Shown here one piece after another: positions 19,401 to 27,520 of a stretch of 61,482 nucleotides of DNA. How positions within the stretch are numbered: the first letter of the stretch is position 1; every line of letters begins with the position of its first letter. This DNA is from Bacillaceae bacterium SAS-127 (GTDB lineage Bacteria > Bacillota > Bacilli > Bacillales > Domibacillaceae): NCBI GenBank assembly GCA_002261155.1, contig NKXN01000018.1:1-61482 (forward strand), in the 5' to 3' direction. Under the pieces are notes generated by a model. That model saw only the letters and a list, made by a program, of their open reading frames with translations. It was not told the origin of the DNA and did not search any database. A program made the position numbers and the translations under genes.

Positions 19401-19832
19401 TCGGTCGACAGCGGCGAAATCGATTACGTTGGTTTATTCGTCGTGACGGCTGGATTCGGTGTTCGTGATCAAGCCGCTAAATTTAAAGAAAAAGGCGAAT
19501 TCCTGCAAAGCCATGCGATCCAGTCTACAGCGTTAGAACTTGCAGAAGGCTTTGCTGAGCGCATCCACCAAGAAATGCGCGACCAATGGAGCTTCCCAGA
19601 TCCCGTCGACTTCACAATGAGAGAACGCTTCGCCGCCAAATATCAAGGTCAGCGCTTCTCCTTTGGTTACCCGGCCTGTCCGAACTTAGAAGACCAAACA
19701 AAACTATTTAAACTATTGCAGCCAGAAGACATCGGCGTCCACCTCACCGAAGGCTACATGATGGAACCCGAAGCAAGCGTATCCGCCATCGTATTCGCCC
19801 ACCCAGACGCAAGATACTTTAACGTGGAATAA
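16389..19832 (+). CDS. metH: Cobalamin-dependent methionine synthase MetH
   Basis: A full-length MetH (1147 aa) that transfers the methyl group of 5-methyl-THF to homocysteine through cobalamin. Four modules are present: a homocysteine barrel (about 1-310, zinc motif [11 protein letters not shown]), a pterin-binding barrel (about 340-600, [13 protein letters not shown]), a B12 cap and Rossmann domain (about 630-860, with the cobalt-ligand motif [10 protein letters not shown] near residues 722-731 and [14 protein letters not shown]), and the SAM-dependent reactivation domain (about 890-1147, [15 protein letters not shown]). The ATG at 16389 has AGAGGGA 8 bases upstream and lies inside yitJ. 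Control is by the shared S-box. It creates the demand for the B12 salvage operon at 37.7-47.6 kb. Confidence 0.97.
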   Translation: MSNRHPIEQELEKRILIIDGAMGTMLQQANLTAEDFGGEQYEGCNEYLNITAPDVIDHIHRAYLEAGTDIIETNSFGGTELVLNEYNLGEHTYEINRRAAEIARRCADDFSTPDHPRFVAGAIGPTTKTLSVTGGIDFETLSKDFELQATALIDGGADLILMETSQDMLNVKAGTLGIQRAFEKTGKTLPVMISGTIEPMGTTLAGQNIEAFYISIEHIHPLSVGLNCATGPEFMTDHIRSLSALSKGFVSCYPNAGLPDEEGCYHESPDSLAQKLKGFAEKGWLNIVGGCCGTTPDHIRAMKEAVKDLPPRPRPSHPHDHAVSGIEPLLYDDTMRPLFIGERTNVIGSRKFKRLIIEGKFEEAAEIARAQVKGGAHVIDICLANPDRDELEDMENFMQEVVKKVKVPLVIDSTDEKVIEKALKYSQGKAIINSINLEDGEERFEAVLPLVKKYGAAVVVGTIDEIGMAVSRDRKLEVAVRSYDLLVNKWGIAPEDIIFDPLVFPVGTGDEQYIGSAEETIEGIRLIKEKLPKALTVLGVSNVSFGLPPVGREVLNAVYLYHCTQAGLDYAIVNTEKLERFASIPQDEIELAEKLLFHTNDDTLAAFTDFYRDKKKEKKEEDIPKTVPERLAYYVVEGTKEGLIPDLEAALTMYDTPLDIINGPLMKGMAEVGRLFNDNQLIVAEVLQSAEVMKAAVAFLEPYMEKKENDNGKGKVVLATVKGDVHDIGKNLVDIILSNNGFKVVDLGIKVTPSELIEAIKKENPDMVGLSGLLVKSAQQMVLTAQDMKAASIDVPILVGGAALSRRFTETKISPEYTGPVLYAKDAMDGLSIASRLQNEEEKSQLLNELAEKQEKRKEIEAYRETAKPAVAVLNKPVKTVRQDAPVWTPRDLRKHIQRDYPVAHLKPYINMQTLIGHHLGLKGKIEKLLTEKDERAILLKETVDGFLQDGLLKTASVYQFFPAQSDGNDVIIYDSADAKTEIERFTFPRQQKEPFLCLADYLKSVDSGEIDYVGLFVVTAGFGVRDQAAKFKEKGEFLQSHAIQSTALELAEGFAERIHQEMRDQWSFPDPVDFTMRERFAAKYQGQRFSFGYPACPNLEDQTKLFKLLQPEDIGVHLTEGYMMEPEASVSAIVFAHPDARYFNVE

Positions 19833-19845
19833 CGAAATGCAGAGC

Positions 19846-20075
19846 CAACTGGTTCAGCCGCGACAAGCAAAAGACGAGCCGACTAAAAGGTTGCTCTTTA
19901 ACCTTTTGGGCGGATTGGCTTTTGACCTCGAGCGGCTAGTTGGCGGCGCTAGACAGCACGGTGAACGCCAGTGAATCGATGTTGACTTATCGCAAGGAGG
20001 ATCGTGGAAGTTCACTAGTCGCTAGCGCCTGCAGCTGGACAACATAGAAATGCGGAAGGCGCTTGCAACTAGAGA
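19846..20075. repeat. Bacillaceae-type interspersed repeat
   Basis: This gene-free stretch (19833-20159) contains GGTTCAGCCGCGACAAGC, an internal palindrome (AAAAGGTTGC ... GCGGATTGGCTTTTGACC), CTAGTCGCTAGCGCC and GCGGAAGGCGC. From memory, similar modules are scattered between genes of many Bacillaceae. The GCGGAAGGCGC core recurs at 48192-48202 and, reversed, at 60045-60055. I see no coding potential in it. Confidence 0.55.
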
Positions 20076-20080
20076 ACATC

Positions 20081-20111
20081 AAAAAAGCAGACAAAAAACG
20101 TCTGCTTTTTT
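20081..20111. terminator. Terminator after the metH region
   Basis: AAAAAAGCAGAC pairs with GTCTGCTTTTTT; it is symmetric and can act in both directions. Confidence 0.85.
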
Positions 20112-20159
20112 GCATAATTACAACACTTCCGCTCACACTACCATTAAGGAGATGATTAG

Positions 20160-20330
20160 ATGAGGAAGAAAACGAAACTAACTGAACCAATTTCACATGA
20201 TCCACAAATCACGATTCATTCTGACGTCAAAAAATCGCTCGGTGACTCAGTAGATCAATATGAGGATTTAAAAGATGCGAATGAAATCCTAGCTAGCAAA
20301 GAAATCGGACAGCAAAATGAGAATTTGTGA
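20160..20330 (+). CDS. Small hypothetical protein, 56 aa
   Basis: An ATG at 20160 preceded by AAGGAG at 8-9 bases opens a 56-codon frame encoding a hydrophilic, charged protein (start MRKKTKLTEPISHDPQ, end EIGQQNENL) with no membrane segment or cysteine. Codon use matches its neighbours. The upstream terminator and own ribosome binding site suggest a real, independently transcribed small gene. I do not recognise the family. Confidence 0.6.
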   Translation: MRKKTKLTEPISHDPQITIHSDVKKSLGDSVDQYEDLKDANEILASKEIGQQNENL

Positions 20331-20381
20331 GATAGCTTTTTAAAGGGGCTTAGCGTTTCTTTGACCTTACTAGTACTTTTT

Positions 20382-21020
20382 TCATTTAATATTCAAACCC
20401 AATAATCGAGAAAAAGCGATAGCTTGTTCTTCAGACACGATGCACCCTGCCAACTTTTCTGCTGAGACTTTAAGTTCGTGAAATTCACAGCTACTAAGGT
20501 CGATTCCATTAAGTGACGTGCCTTCAAAGTTCGCTTCATCTAAATTGCATTGATTAAACTCGACTTTATCTAACTGACATTCATAAAAATCCCCACTTTG
20601 AATGGCACATTGCTGAAACTTCACCTGCTTCAATTTTGCATAACCAAACGAAGCTAATCTTGCCTGACACTCTTCAAACACGACATTACGCAACACCGCA
20701 TCTGCAAAATTCAAACCTAATAATTTAGAACTTTTAAACTCGACTCGATGAACACTTCCATTGCAAAATTCGGTATTGGACAAATCACATTTATCAAAAA
20801 TAACATCAACCAATTCAACAAATCGAAAGTTCACATCAACGAAAGAAACATTTTCAAAAACGACTTGATCAAACTGGATTCGCTCAATATCTTCTCCACT
20901 AATTGAACAATCACGAATCACGCACTTCTTAAAATAGTGCTCTTCTTTTAAATCATCAAACTCAACTGAAGTTAAATTTTGTGGGATCTTCGGTTGTTGA
21001 ATTTTAAATAGATTAGTCAT
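20382..21020 (-). CDS. Pentapeptide-repeat protein
   Basis: A 212-residue protein built almost wholly of five-residue repeats with Phe, Leu or Val at the centre (for example VFENVSFVDVNFRF, CDLSNTEFCN and CNLDEANFEGTSLNGIDLS), which fold as a right-handed quadrilateral beta-helix. Relatives include Qnr/MfpA DNA mimics that protect gyrase, but many members have no known role and nothing here separates these options. The ATG at 21020 follows AGGAGATAAA; a TTG at 21050 has no ribosome binding site. About ten cysteines lie at repeat positions, which is common in this family. Confidence 0.88.
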   Translation of the reverse strand: MTNLFKIQQPKIPQNLTSVEFDDLKEEHYFKKCVIRDCSISGEDIERIQFDQVVFENVSFVDVNFRFVELVDVIFDKCDLSNTEFCNGSVHRVEFKSSKLLGLNFADAVLRNVVFEECQARLASFGYAKLKQVKFQQCAIQSGDFYECQLDKVEFNQCNLDEANFEGTSLNGIDLSSCEFHELKVSAEKLAGCIVSEEQAIAFSRLLGLNIK

Positions 21021-21185
21021 TTTATCTCCTACTTTCCTAAAGAAATTCAATGGTTATTTAAATCCAATTAAAAAGGATGAGCTTTTCGAATTTAGTGTAC
21101 TCTTTTTCTTATGAAAAACAAAGATAATAACGAACTTGATCATCTCGTACAATTATTCAGTATAAAAACAAAATTTGGTTTCTCC

Positions 21186-21214
21186 TTGTATTGTATATCA
21201 TTGTGTGCTATGTT
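21186..21214 (+). promoter_or_regulatory. Possible promoter of cspC with long 5' leader
   Basis: TTGTAT and TATGTT are 17 bases apart, leaving a leader of about 110 bases before cspC. Long leaders are usual for cold-shock genes. The -10 match is only moderate. I see nothing else in the 21021-21331 gap. Confidence 0.35.
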
Positions 21215-21331
21215 TAAGAAGAATTATTTTTGTTCAGTAAAGATTGATAAGTGTTACAACTTTCCGTCTGGAAGATTTGAGAGCAAGGATAGTAACAAAA
21301 TGTGTGTACAGCACACGAGGAGGAAACAATA

Positions 21332-21532
21332 ATGGAACAAGGTAAAGTGAAATGGTTTAATGCAGAAAAAGGTTTTGGATTCATCGAACGTGAAGGCGGA
21401 GACGATGTATTCGTTCACTTCTCAGCTATCCAAGGTGAAGGCTACAAATCTTTAGACGAAGGTCAAGCTGTAACATTTGACATCGAACAAGGTCAACGTG
21501 GATTACAAGCGACTAACGTTCAAAAAGCATAA
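21332..21532 (+). CDS. cspC: Cold-shock protein CspC
   Basis: A 66-residue OB-fold single-strand nucleic-acid binder acting as RNA chaperone. The RNP motifs KGFGFIE and VFVHF are intact. The sequence ([20 protein letters not shown], ending NVQKA) is closest by eye to Bacillus CspC rather than CspB or CspD. The ATG at 21332 has AGGAGG at 8 bases. A long untranslated leader and a strong terminator (21548-21577) bracket it. Confidence 0.93.
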   Translation: MEQGKVKWFNAEKGFGFIEREGGDDVFVHFSAIQGEGYKSLDEGQAVTFDIEQGQRGLQATNVQKA

Positions 21533-21547
21533 TTGCTACCATATATA

Positions 21548-21577
21548 AACAGACTCTACACGTAGAGTCTGTTTTTT
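21548..21577 (+). terminator. Terminator of cspC
   Basis: AACAGACTCTAC pairs with GTAGAGTCTGTT, followed by a T run. Confidence 0.92.
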
Positions 21578-21592
21578 ATTTTCATAGAACAA

Positions 21593-21627
21593 TAAAAAAA
21601 ACCCTACTCACAAATGAATAGGGTTTA
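21593..21627 (-). terminator. Terminator of queF
   Basis: On the minus strand AAACCCTA and TAGGGTTT form a stem followed by a long T run. Confidence 0.8.
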
Positions 21628-21681
21628 TCGAAACAAGTTAACGTTAGTGTAGCATAGTCCCCTTACCATCACTAATCATTT

Positions 21682-22179
21682 TTATCGATTGTCAATCTTC
21701 TCCGGATACAAATCATGATTCATCATGCGGTATTCGGCCATTTGCTCATATTTCGTTCCTGGACGGCCCCAGTTTGTGTACGGGTCAATGGAAATCCCGC
21801 CACGTGGCGTAAATTTGCCCCAAACTTCAATGTAGCGTGGGTTCATGAGTTCAATTAGATCATTCATAATGATGTTCATGCAGTCCTCATGGAAGTCACC
21901 GTGATTGCGGAAGCTAAATAAATAGAGCTTTAATGCTTTACTTTCCACCATTTTTACATCTGGAATATAACTAATATAAATCGTCGCAAAATCCGGTTGT
22001 CCGGTCATTGGACATAGACTTGTGAACTCTGGACAATTGAATTTCACGAAGTAATCACGATTTTGATGTTTGTTATCAAACGTTTCGAGAATCGATGGGT
22101 CGTACGCAAATTTATATGTGGTCCCTTGATTGCCTAGAAGGGTAATGTCTTGTAATTCGTCTTCTTTTCTTCCTGCCAT
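21682..22179 (-). CDS. queF: NADPH-dependent 7-cyano-7-deazaguanine reductase QueF
   Basis: QueF (165 aa, single-domain Bacillus type) reduces the nitrile preQ0 to preQ1 in queuosine synthesis. The catalytic Cys lies in [14 protein letters not shown], and the QueF signature [18 protein letters not shown] is complete, followed by the substrate-binding FHEDCMN. It resembles its GTP cyclohydrolase relatives but lacks their zinc site. The gene stands alone; queC, queD and queE are not in the window, and I found no preQ1 riboswitch in its short leader. Confidence 0.96.
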   Translation of the reverse strand: MAGRKEDELQDITLLGNQGTTYKFAYDPSILETFDNKHQNRDYFVKFNCPEFTSLCPMTGQPDFATIYISYIPDVKMVESKALKLYLFSFRNHGDFHEDCMNIIMNDLIELMNPRYIEVWGKFTPRGGISIDPYTNWGRPGTKYEQMAEYRMMNHDLYPEKIDNR

Positions 22180-22276
22180 ATAAAACTCCTCCTTGTCTAC
22201 TCGTATTATAAAGCCATCGCTCTTGCTCTAACATACCCCTAATGGTATAATTAAATAAAAAAAGGAGGTTATCCTA

Positions 22277-22597
22277 TTGGAAAAAATTTCATCACTTCCT
22301 ATCCTTCACGAAAGATTAAAGGAGCATCCACTCACTTTGCTTTATATTTCACGACCGAATTGCTCGGTTTGTCACGCGGTTTTACCACAAGTGGAGGAAC
22401 TATTAACGAACTATCCACAAGTGAAATTATTACACATCAACGCCGATGATGTACCTGAAATTGCTGGCGAATATTCCATCTTCACGATCCCTGTCATCAT
22501 TTTCTTTGTGGAAGGAAAAGAAATGTTCCGGAAAGCTCGCTTCATTCCAATGGAAGAACTCGACCATTCGATTAAAAAAATTGTTGAGTTAATGTAA
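22277..22597 (+). CDS. Thioredoxin-family protein (YtpP-like)
   Basis: A 106-residue single thioredoxin domain with the redox pair CSVC in SRPNCSVCHAVLP (about residues 29-32) and the cis-proline in FTIPVIIFFVEG. The active-site sequence differs from the WCGPC of main thioredoxins, so it may serve a specialised reductase role. The TTG start at 22277 is supported by AAAGGAGG exactly 8 bases upstream. There is no signal peptide, so it is cytoplasmic. The partner is unknown. Confidence 0.85.
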   Translation: MEKISSLPILHERLKEHPLTLLYISRPNCSVCHAVLPQVEELLTNYPQVKLLHINADDVPEIAGEYSIFTIPVIIFFVEGKEMFRKARFIPMEELDHSIKKIVELM

Positions 22598-22670
22598 AAA
22601 AATAAATTAAAAATTCTCACCTTCGCCATCTTCATGTAAAATAAAAGATGTACGAAGGGGGAATGACGAG

Positions 22671-23234
22671 ATGACGTTATTAGAAGAAATTTTAACTTAT
22701 AATGAAAATTTTGTAGCAAGTAAGCAATACGAAGCATTTGCAACGGATAAATTTCCGGATAAGCGTGTCGTAATTTTAACTTGTATGGATACTCGTCTTG
22801 TCGAGCTTGTGACGAAGGCAATGAACTTCAAAAATGGGGACGTCAAAATTGTCCGCAATGCAGGTGCGATCGTTAACCATCCATTCGGAAGTATTATGCG
22901 CAGTTTACTCGTAGCGGTTTACCAGCTGCAAGCAGACGAAGTGCTAATCGTCGGCCATCACGATTGTGGTATGAGCTCGCTAAAAAGCGAAAATATTTTA
23001 GCCGCAATGACCGAGCGTGGCGTGAAACAAGAAACGATCGACACATTAAGGCATGCCGGCATTGATGTCGATGGTTGGCTCGAAGGCTTTAATAGTGTAG
23101 AAGAAAGCGTGGCTCATAGTGTCAATATGGTGAAGGACCATCCATTGATGCAAAATGAGATTCCTGTTCATGGACTAGTGATTGATCCAGCAAGTGGAAA
23201 ATTAGATTTAGTTGTGGATGGATACAAAAATTAA
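22671..23234 (+). CDS. ytiB: Beta-class carbonic anhydrase (YtiB-like)
   Basis: A 187-residue beta-carbonic anhydrase interconverting carbon dioxide and bicarbonate. Zinc ligands are visible as Cys and Asp in LTCMDTRL and His/Cys in VGHHDCGM, with the NAGAIVNHPFGS block forming the dimer and active-site cleft. The sequence fits the short Bacillus YtiB subtype. The ATG has GGGGG upstream. It ends 9 bases before a palindrome that can terminate transcription. Confidence 0.93.
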   Translation: MTLLEEILTYNENFVASKQYEAFATDKFPDKRVVILTCMDTRLVELVTKAMNFKNGDVKIVRNAGAIVNHPFGSIMRSLLVAVYQLQADEVLIVGHHDCGMSSLKSENILAAMTERGVKQETIDTLRHAGIDVDGWLEGFNSVEESVAHSVNMVKDHPLMQNEIPVHGLVIDPASGKLDLVVDGYKN

Positions 23235-23242
23235 ATACAATT

Positions 23243-23290
23243 AAGGGGTATCGAGAAAGTCCGCTTTGACAGATTTTCTCGACACCCCTT
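23243..23290. repeat. Palindrome related to the one beside the IS, probable terminator
   Basis: AAGGGGTATCGAGAAA pairs imperfectly with TTTTCTCGACACCCCTT around GTCCGCTTTGACAGA. The core GGG-TGTC-GAGAAAGTC resembles the 1847-1892 palindrome (GGGCTGTC, AGAAAGTC). It could terminate ytiB on the plus strand. Confidence 0.6.
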
Positions 23291-23396
23291 CTTAATTGAG
23301 TTGCAGGATGCGAACTTTTTTACTGAATCGACTCTCGTTTTTGATGAATCTACTATACTTTTTACTGACCCATACTCATTTGTTACGAAATCACTA

Positions 23397-24356
23397 TCAT
23401 TTCATATATCGATCGACAAGCTCATAGCACCTTTGTTTCGTTAATTCAGCTTGTGTACTAACATACTGTACAGATGCCCATGAGCCACCTTCATAACTAG
23501 CCGCCGTACTCTCTGCTGATTCATCTCGATACGTGATCCATTTACGCTGCGCCTTACGTAATTGCTCCATTTCATTAGATGGTAGCTGCTTCTTCAATAC
23601 ACCGTATATTTCATTCAATGCGTCATCCCAACCTTTATACCGTTCCGATTCCGCCTCTCTAACTTCCACGGTCGTCCCCTGTTCATATATGTATTCTAAA
23701 TCTGCCATCCCCATTTCAATCTGATCTAACTTTGAATAATACTCTACTTTTCTACTTTCATTCTCAGTTTTTCGTTTAACAGCTTCAGCTTCTCGAACCG
23801 CTACTTCCTTTTTCGCTTCTGCTTGTTGCTGAATACCTGACTGAATCTCTGATGACATCTGATCAACTTCACTAGAAAAAAGCTGGTAAGCGACTTTTAA
23901 TTGTTCATTCTGTTTCATTTCATCGATCAACTTTTGAGCCGCTTCATAGTTTTTTTCACTCACTAGCCCTTTAATCGTTTCTACTTTTTCTGAAACCACA
24001 CGTTCATTTTCTTTCCCGTTTTCGGCCGTTTTTACTAATTCATCAAATGATTGCTTTAAGCTTTTTTCGATATTCTGTGCTTTCTTTAAAGCCTCGACTT
24101 TCGTTAACGCCTCATCCCATTGACCATTTTCAATCTCCTTTTGAACATTTTCATACACGACTAATTGCTCATAAACTCCTGATGCTTCAGGGTCATCTGG
24201 TTTTTCATCTAATGCGAGCTCAAATGATGCCTTCGCTTTAGCAAACTCACCGTTCGCCATCGCTAACTTTGCCTGCTTCATCGACTCGTCATAAAGACTA
24301 TCACCACAACCAGTTAACAGCATCATAGATAACACCATCACTGATAATCTCTTCAT
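23397..24356 (-). CDS. Lipoprotein with C-terminal LprI-like domain
   Basis: A 319-residue predicted lipoprotein with signal MKRLSVMVLSMMLLTGC and lipidation at Cys17. Residues about 25-130 look like tetratricopeptide-type helices (AKLAMANGEFAKAKASFELALDEKP), followed by a glutamine/lysine-rich coiled coil (about 150-215). The C-terminus (about 240-318) matches the LprI/DUF1311 pattern (LRKAQRKWITYRDESAE, then the TQAELTKQRCYELV end), a module seen in lysozyme-inhibitor-like proteins. The start has AAGGAGGAGA. The role is probably in the envelope; the inhibitor function is only inferred from family. Confidence 0.82.
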   Translation of the reverse strand: MKRLSVMVLSMMLLTGCGDSLYDESMKQAKLAMANGEFAKAKASFELALDEKPDDPEASGVYEQLVVYENVQKEIENGQWDEALTKVEALKKAQNIEKSLKQSFDELVKTAENGKENERVVSEKVETIKGLVSEKNYEAAQKLIDEMKQNEQLKVAYQLFSSEVDQMSSEIQSGIQQQAEAKKEVAVREAEAVKRKTENESRKVEYYSKLDQIEMGMADLEYIYEQGTTVEVREAESERYKGWDDALNEIYGVLKKQLPSNEMEQLRKAQRKWITYRDESAESTAASYEGGSWASVQYVSTQAELTKQRCYELVDRYMK

Positions 24357-24585
24357 CTAGGATCTCCTCCTTAAACTAATCATTCAACCATCTAAAAACT
24401 CTATCTATATACTATCACTTCCTACTTTTCAAAGAAATTTCTATTTTCTCCAAATGAACACAGAAAAAAAAATCTTAATTATGGTATATTTATTGTAAAA
24501 AAGGTAAATACAAATTAATTTTTTGTAAAAATCATGTTATCCAACTTTATATAAAGAATTAGTTAAACTTATAGGAGGAAACAAA

Positions 24586-26673
24586 ATGATTCACAGTAAC
24601 ATTGGCTCTGACGATGAATTGTTTAAAAAGATGAAAAAAGAGCTGATTGATATCCAATATGCACTAGATCAATCCTCAATTGTTGCCATGACAGACAAGC
24701 AAGGAAGCATCTTTTATGTCAATGATCAATTTTGTCACATTTCTAAATATAGCCATGAAGAGTTAATTGGGAAAAATCATAGTATATTAAATTCTAACTT
24801 TCATCCCCCAACCTTTTTCCAAACGATGTGGAAAACGATCAGCTCTGGTCACATCTGGAAGGGAGAAATTCGAAATAGAGCGAAAGACGGTTCGTTCTAT
24901 TGGGTAGATACGACGATCGTTCCATTTCTAGATGAGAAAGATCTTCCTTATCAATACGTATCGATCCGTAACGATATAACACCCCGTAAAGCAATGGAGG
25001 AAAAATATCGACTCATTACCGAATATTCCTCCGACCTCATTGCGATCATCAATGTGGAGGGACATTTTCATTACTTATCCCCTTCACATGAAAACTTACT
25101 CGGATATGACCTATCTCTTTTACAGTCACAAACCTTCTTAAATTGGGTTCACGATGAGGATAAAGAGAGAGTTTTAACCGAATTGAAAAACATCGCTCAA
25201 AAAAAGCAAACATCATCGAAGCTTGAATTTCGATTTAAAAAAGCAGATGGATCGTATATGAATGCAGAAACGAACTTAAACCCAATTTACGATAACGCCG
25301 ATACGATCCAACATTTTGTCGTTGTCACACGCGATACAACAGACCGAAAAAAATCAGATGAGCTCATCCGTCATCTCGCTTATCACGACCCATTAACGAA
25401 TCTGCCTAATAGAAGATATTTCATGAACTCGCTCTACGATGAAATCGAAGTAGTGAAAAAAAATGGTCGCTCACTTGCCGTATTGATCATCGACCTTGAT
25501 CATTTTAAAAACGTCAATGATTCAGCCGGACATGATAAAGGTGATTTTGTCTTAGTCGAAGCTGCTATGCGAATTAAAAATAGCGTCCGGGATAGGGATG
25601 TCATCGCTCGACATGGTGGCGATGAATTTACGATTTTGTTAAAAAATATAACTAATCAAGAGGAAGTCCAACGAGTGGCTGAGCGAATTCGAGCGAATTT
25701 AAATCAACCAATCAAAGTATTCGATCAATACTATACAATGTCATGTAGCATTGGGATTGCCACTTTTCCAGAAAGCGGAAAAGAAGCTGGCACCCTACTC
25801 ACCCATGCAGACATGGCCTTATATAAAGTAAAGAACAATAACCGAAACGACTGCGCCTTTTTCGATCAAGAAATGGAGCGACAGTCGATCGAACGCATCT
25901 TGAAAGAAAACGCCTTAAAAAAAGCCATAACAGATAACCAATTCCATCTAGATTATCAACCGAAACTAGACCTTACAACAAAAGAAATCATCGGCATGGA
26001 GGCGCTCGTTCGCTGGAATCACCCGGAACTCGGAAGAATCTCTCCAGCAGAATTCATTCCACTCGCAGAAGAATCAGGCCTCATCTTACCGCTCGGTGAA
26101 TGGGTCATGCGCCAAAGCTGCCAACAAGCAAAAAAATGGAACGATCTTGGATTTTCACTCAAGCTATCCGTCAACGTATCACCTTACCAACTAGAACAAC
26201 CAGACTTTGTCCAAAGAGTCCAAGCCATATTACAAGAAACGGGCCTTGAGCCAAAACTATTTGAAATCGAAGTCACCGAAAGCATTTTTATCAATATTGA
26301 TGACGCCACACTCGTCTTACAACAATTACAAGACTTAGGCATATCGATATCCATCGACGACTTCGGCACTGGCTACAGTTCCTTCAGCTACTTAAAAGAA
26401 CTGCCAATCAACACATTAAAAATCGATGCCTCCTTCATCCGGGACATCCACGAAAACAAAGAAAGCCGAGCCATCGTCAAAGCCATGCTCACCCTCGTCC
26501 ACGCCCTCAGCCTAAACGTCATCGCAGAAGGAGTCGAAACTAAAGACCAACTCCAAATCCTCATCGAAGACGGCTGCATTGAGGGACAAGGATATTTATT
26601 TAGCAAACCACTATGCAGTGAAGACTTTAAAGCTTACTTGGAGCAGAGAATGTGTGTAAGTGTTGGGAAGTAG
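24586..26673 (+). CDS. PAS-PAS-GGDEF-EAL cyclic-di-GMP turnover protein
   Basis: A 695-residue cytoplasmic signalling protein. Two PAS domains (about residues 20-140 and 145-265; first motif MTDKQGSIFYVNDQF) precede a GGDEF diguanylate-cyclase domain (about 275-430, with IIDLDHFKNVND and intact HGGDEF) and an EAL phosphodiesterase domain (about 445-690, with MEALVRWNHP, EVTES, IDDFGTGYSS, LKIDASFI and AEGVET). Both catalytic signatures are complete, so it could make or break cyclic di-GMP depending on the PAS input. There is no membrane segment. The 3' third (after about 26200) uses markedly more C-ending codons than the 5' part. The start has AGGAGG. It ends in a terminator just before CRISPR array 1. 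Confidence 0.93.
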   Translation: MIHSNIGSDDELFKKMKKELIDIQYALDQSSIVAMTDKQGSIFYVNDQFCHISKYSHEELIGKNHSILNSNFHPPTFFQTMWKTISSGHIWKGEIRNRAKDGSFYWVDTTIVPFLDEKDLPYQYVSIRNDITPRKAMEEKYRLITEYSSDLIAIINVEGHFHYLSPSHENLLGYDLSLLQSQTFLNWVHDEDKERVLTELKNIAQKKQTSSKLEFRFKKADGSYMNAETNLNPIYDNADTIQHFVVVTRDTTDRKKSDELIRHLAYHDPLTNLPNRRYFMNSLYDEIEVVKKNGRSLAVLIIDLDHFKNVNDSAGHDKGDFVLVEAAMRIKNSVRDRDVIARHGGDEFTILLKNITNQEEVQRVAERIRANLNQPIKVFDQYYTMSCSIGIATFPESGKEAGTLLTHADMALYKVKNNNRNDCAFFDQEMERQSIERILKENALKKAITDNQFHLDYQPKLDLTTKEIIGMEALVRWNHPELGRISPAEFIPLAEESGLILPLGEWVMRQSCQQAKKWNDLGFSLKLSVNVSPYQLEQPDFVQRVQAILQETGLEPKLFEIEVTESIFINIDDATLVLQQLQDLGISISIDDFGTGYSSFSYLKELPINTLKIDASFIRDIHENKESRAIVKAMLTLVHALSLNVIAEGVETKDQLQILIEDGCIEGQGYLFSKPLCSEDFKAYLEQRMCVSVGK

Positions 26674-26688
26674 AATAAGAAGATGATG

Positions 26689-26720
26689 AAAAAGAGATAG
26701 CAAAGGCTGTCTCTTTTTTT
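26689..26720 (+). terminator. Terminator of the GGDEF-EAL gene
   Basis: AAAGAGATAGC pairs with GCTGTCTCTTT, followed by TTTT. It separates this gene from CRISPR array 1. Confidence 0.88.
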
Positions 26721-26736
26721 AGTGTGGGGTAGGAAT

Positions 26737-27027
26737 ATAGAGTTACATCCTATGTTCTGGTTAAACAAAGCCCGATGGAACAAGAAAAGAATGGATTATA
26801 TCATTTAAATACATCCTATGTTCTGGTTAAACGTTTGGGAAATTCATCCCCATTAAGCGACATCATTATTTAAATACATCCTATGTTCTGGTTAAACCCG
26901 CTCAATCCACATGCCGCCATCACCGGACTGTATTTAAATACATCCTATGTTCTGGTTAAACAATGAATAGTCCTGCGATGAGCGAGGATTTTTATTCATT
27001 TAAATACATCCTATGTTCTGGTTAAAC
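26737..27027 (-). CRISPR. CRISPR array 1 (5 repeats, 4 spacers)
   Basis: The 30-base repeats are at 26737-26766 (first 8 bases degenerate), 26803-26832, 26868-26897, 26932-26961 and 26998-27027; spacers are 36, 35, 34 and 36 bases. In transcription direction (minus) each repeat begins GTTTAACCAG and ends ATTTAAAT, which would be the 8-base crRNA 5' handle. The leader lies at the right end, next to cas2, so the decayed repeat is at the leader-distal end as expected. Some spacers are open in one frame across their whole length (for example 26767-26802 reads KARWNKKRMDYI), suggesting coding protospacers, but the sources are unknown. Confidence 0.98.
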
Positions 27028-27226
27028 CCCCCCGAAAAATCAAGCTTCTTTCTTTACAGTTTATCCTATAAATGGCTATACGACAAGGTTTTGCGCTTTT
27101 TTCTCCAACCGTTTGTGAGTTCAACAAAAAATTATGTTTTTATTGCTGTAAATGCTGATGTATCAACGTTTATAAGCAACTAAATGGCCTTGACGGTTGG
27201 AGAAAAATCTTTGGTGTTCAAAAGAG
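27028..27226 (-). promoter_or_regulatory. Leader and promoter of CRISPR array 1
   Basis: Reading on the minus strand, this holds TTTTTCTCCAACCGT (27193-27207), its inverted copy (27098-27112), a promoter TTGTCG (27081-27086) and TAAACT (27058-27063) at 17-base spacing, and the block AAGCTTGATTTTTCGGGGG against the first repeat. All four elements recur in the leader of array 2. The leader also forms the intergenic space after cas2. Confidence 0.85.
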
Positions 27227-27520
27227 TTATAGAAAAAGTGATTCTCCATCGCCTTTAGCTGGGGTTCCTATTTCAATTTCGGTAAACGCATGTTCATTCA
27301 TCATTGTTAAAATGGAGATGAAATCTTCCTCTTCGTCTATAATGTCTTCAATTTCTTTACGCAGCTTCAAAATATTCGCTGGTGTAATATGCCCTCGAAA
27401 GACCGAATTTTGATAGTGAGTTAAGTATTTCTTACAAATTTTAAAGACTTTTTGAACCCGTTTTTCATTGACGTCGTAAAATACAAAAGCATAGTTAGCA
27501 TTGAATTTCCTCATCGTCAT
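27227..27520 (-). CDS. cas2: CRISPR adaptation protein Cas2
   Basis: A 97-residue Cas2 that dimerises and bridges two Cas1 dimers in the spacer-integration complex. The ferredoxin-like fold starts with the beta-strand NYAFVFYDVNEKRVQKV carrying the conserved aspartate, and has the FRGHITPANILKL helix typical of type I-B forms. Its ATG overlaps the cas1 stop by one base (TAATG), with AAGGAGAAG upstream, so translation is coupled. It is the last gene of the cas operon and adjoins the leader of array 1. Confidence 0.97.
   Translation of the reverse strand: MTMRKFNANYAFVFYDVNEKRVQKVFKICKKYLTHYQNSVFRGHITPANILKLRKEIEDIIDEEEDFISILTMMNEHAFTEIEIGTPAKGDGESLFL

Noticed and set aside
21111-21332. 73-codon frame upstream of cspC
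   Set aside because: No ribosome binding site, low-complexity unlikely protein, and it overlaps the cspC start; better explained as untranslated leader.
22180-22260. preQ1 riboswitch before queF
   Set aside because: The leader is short and lacks the conserved preQ1 aptamer pattern.
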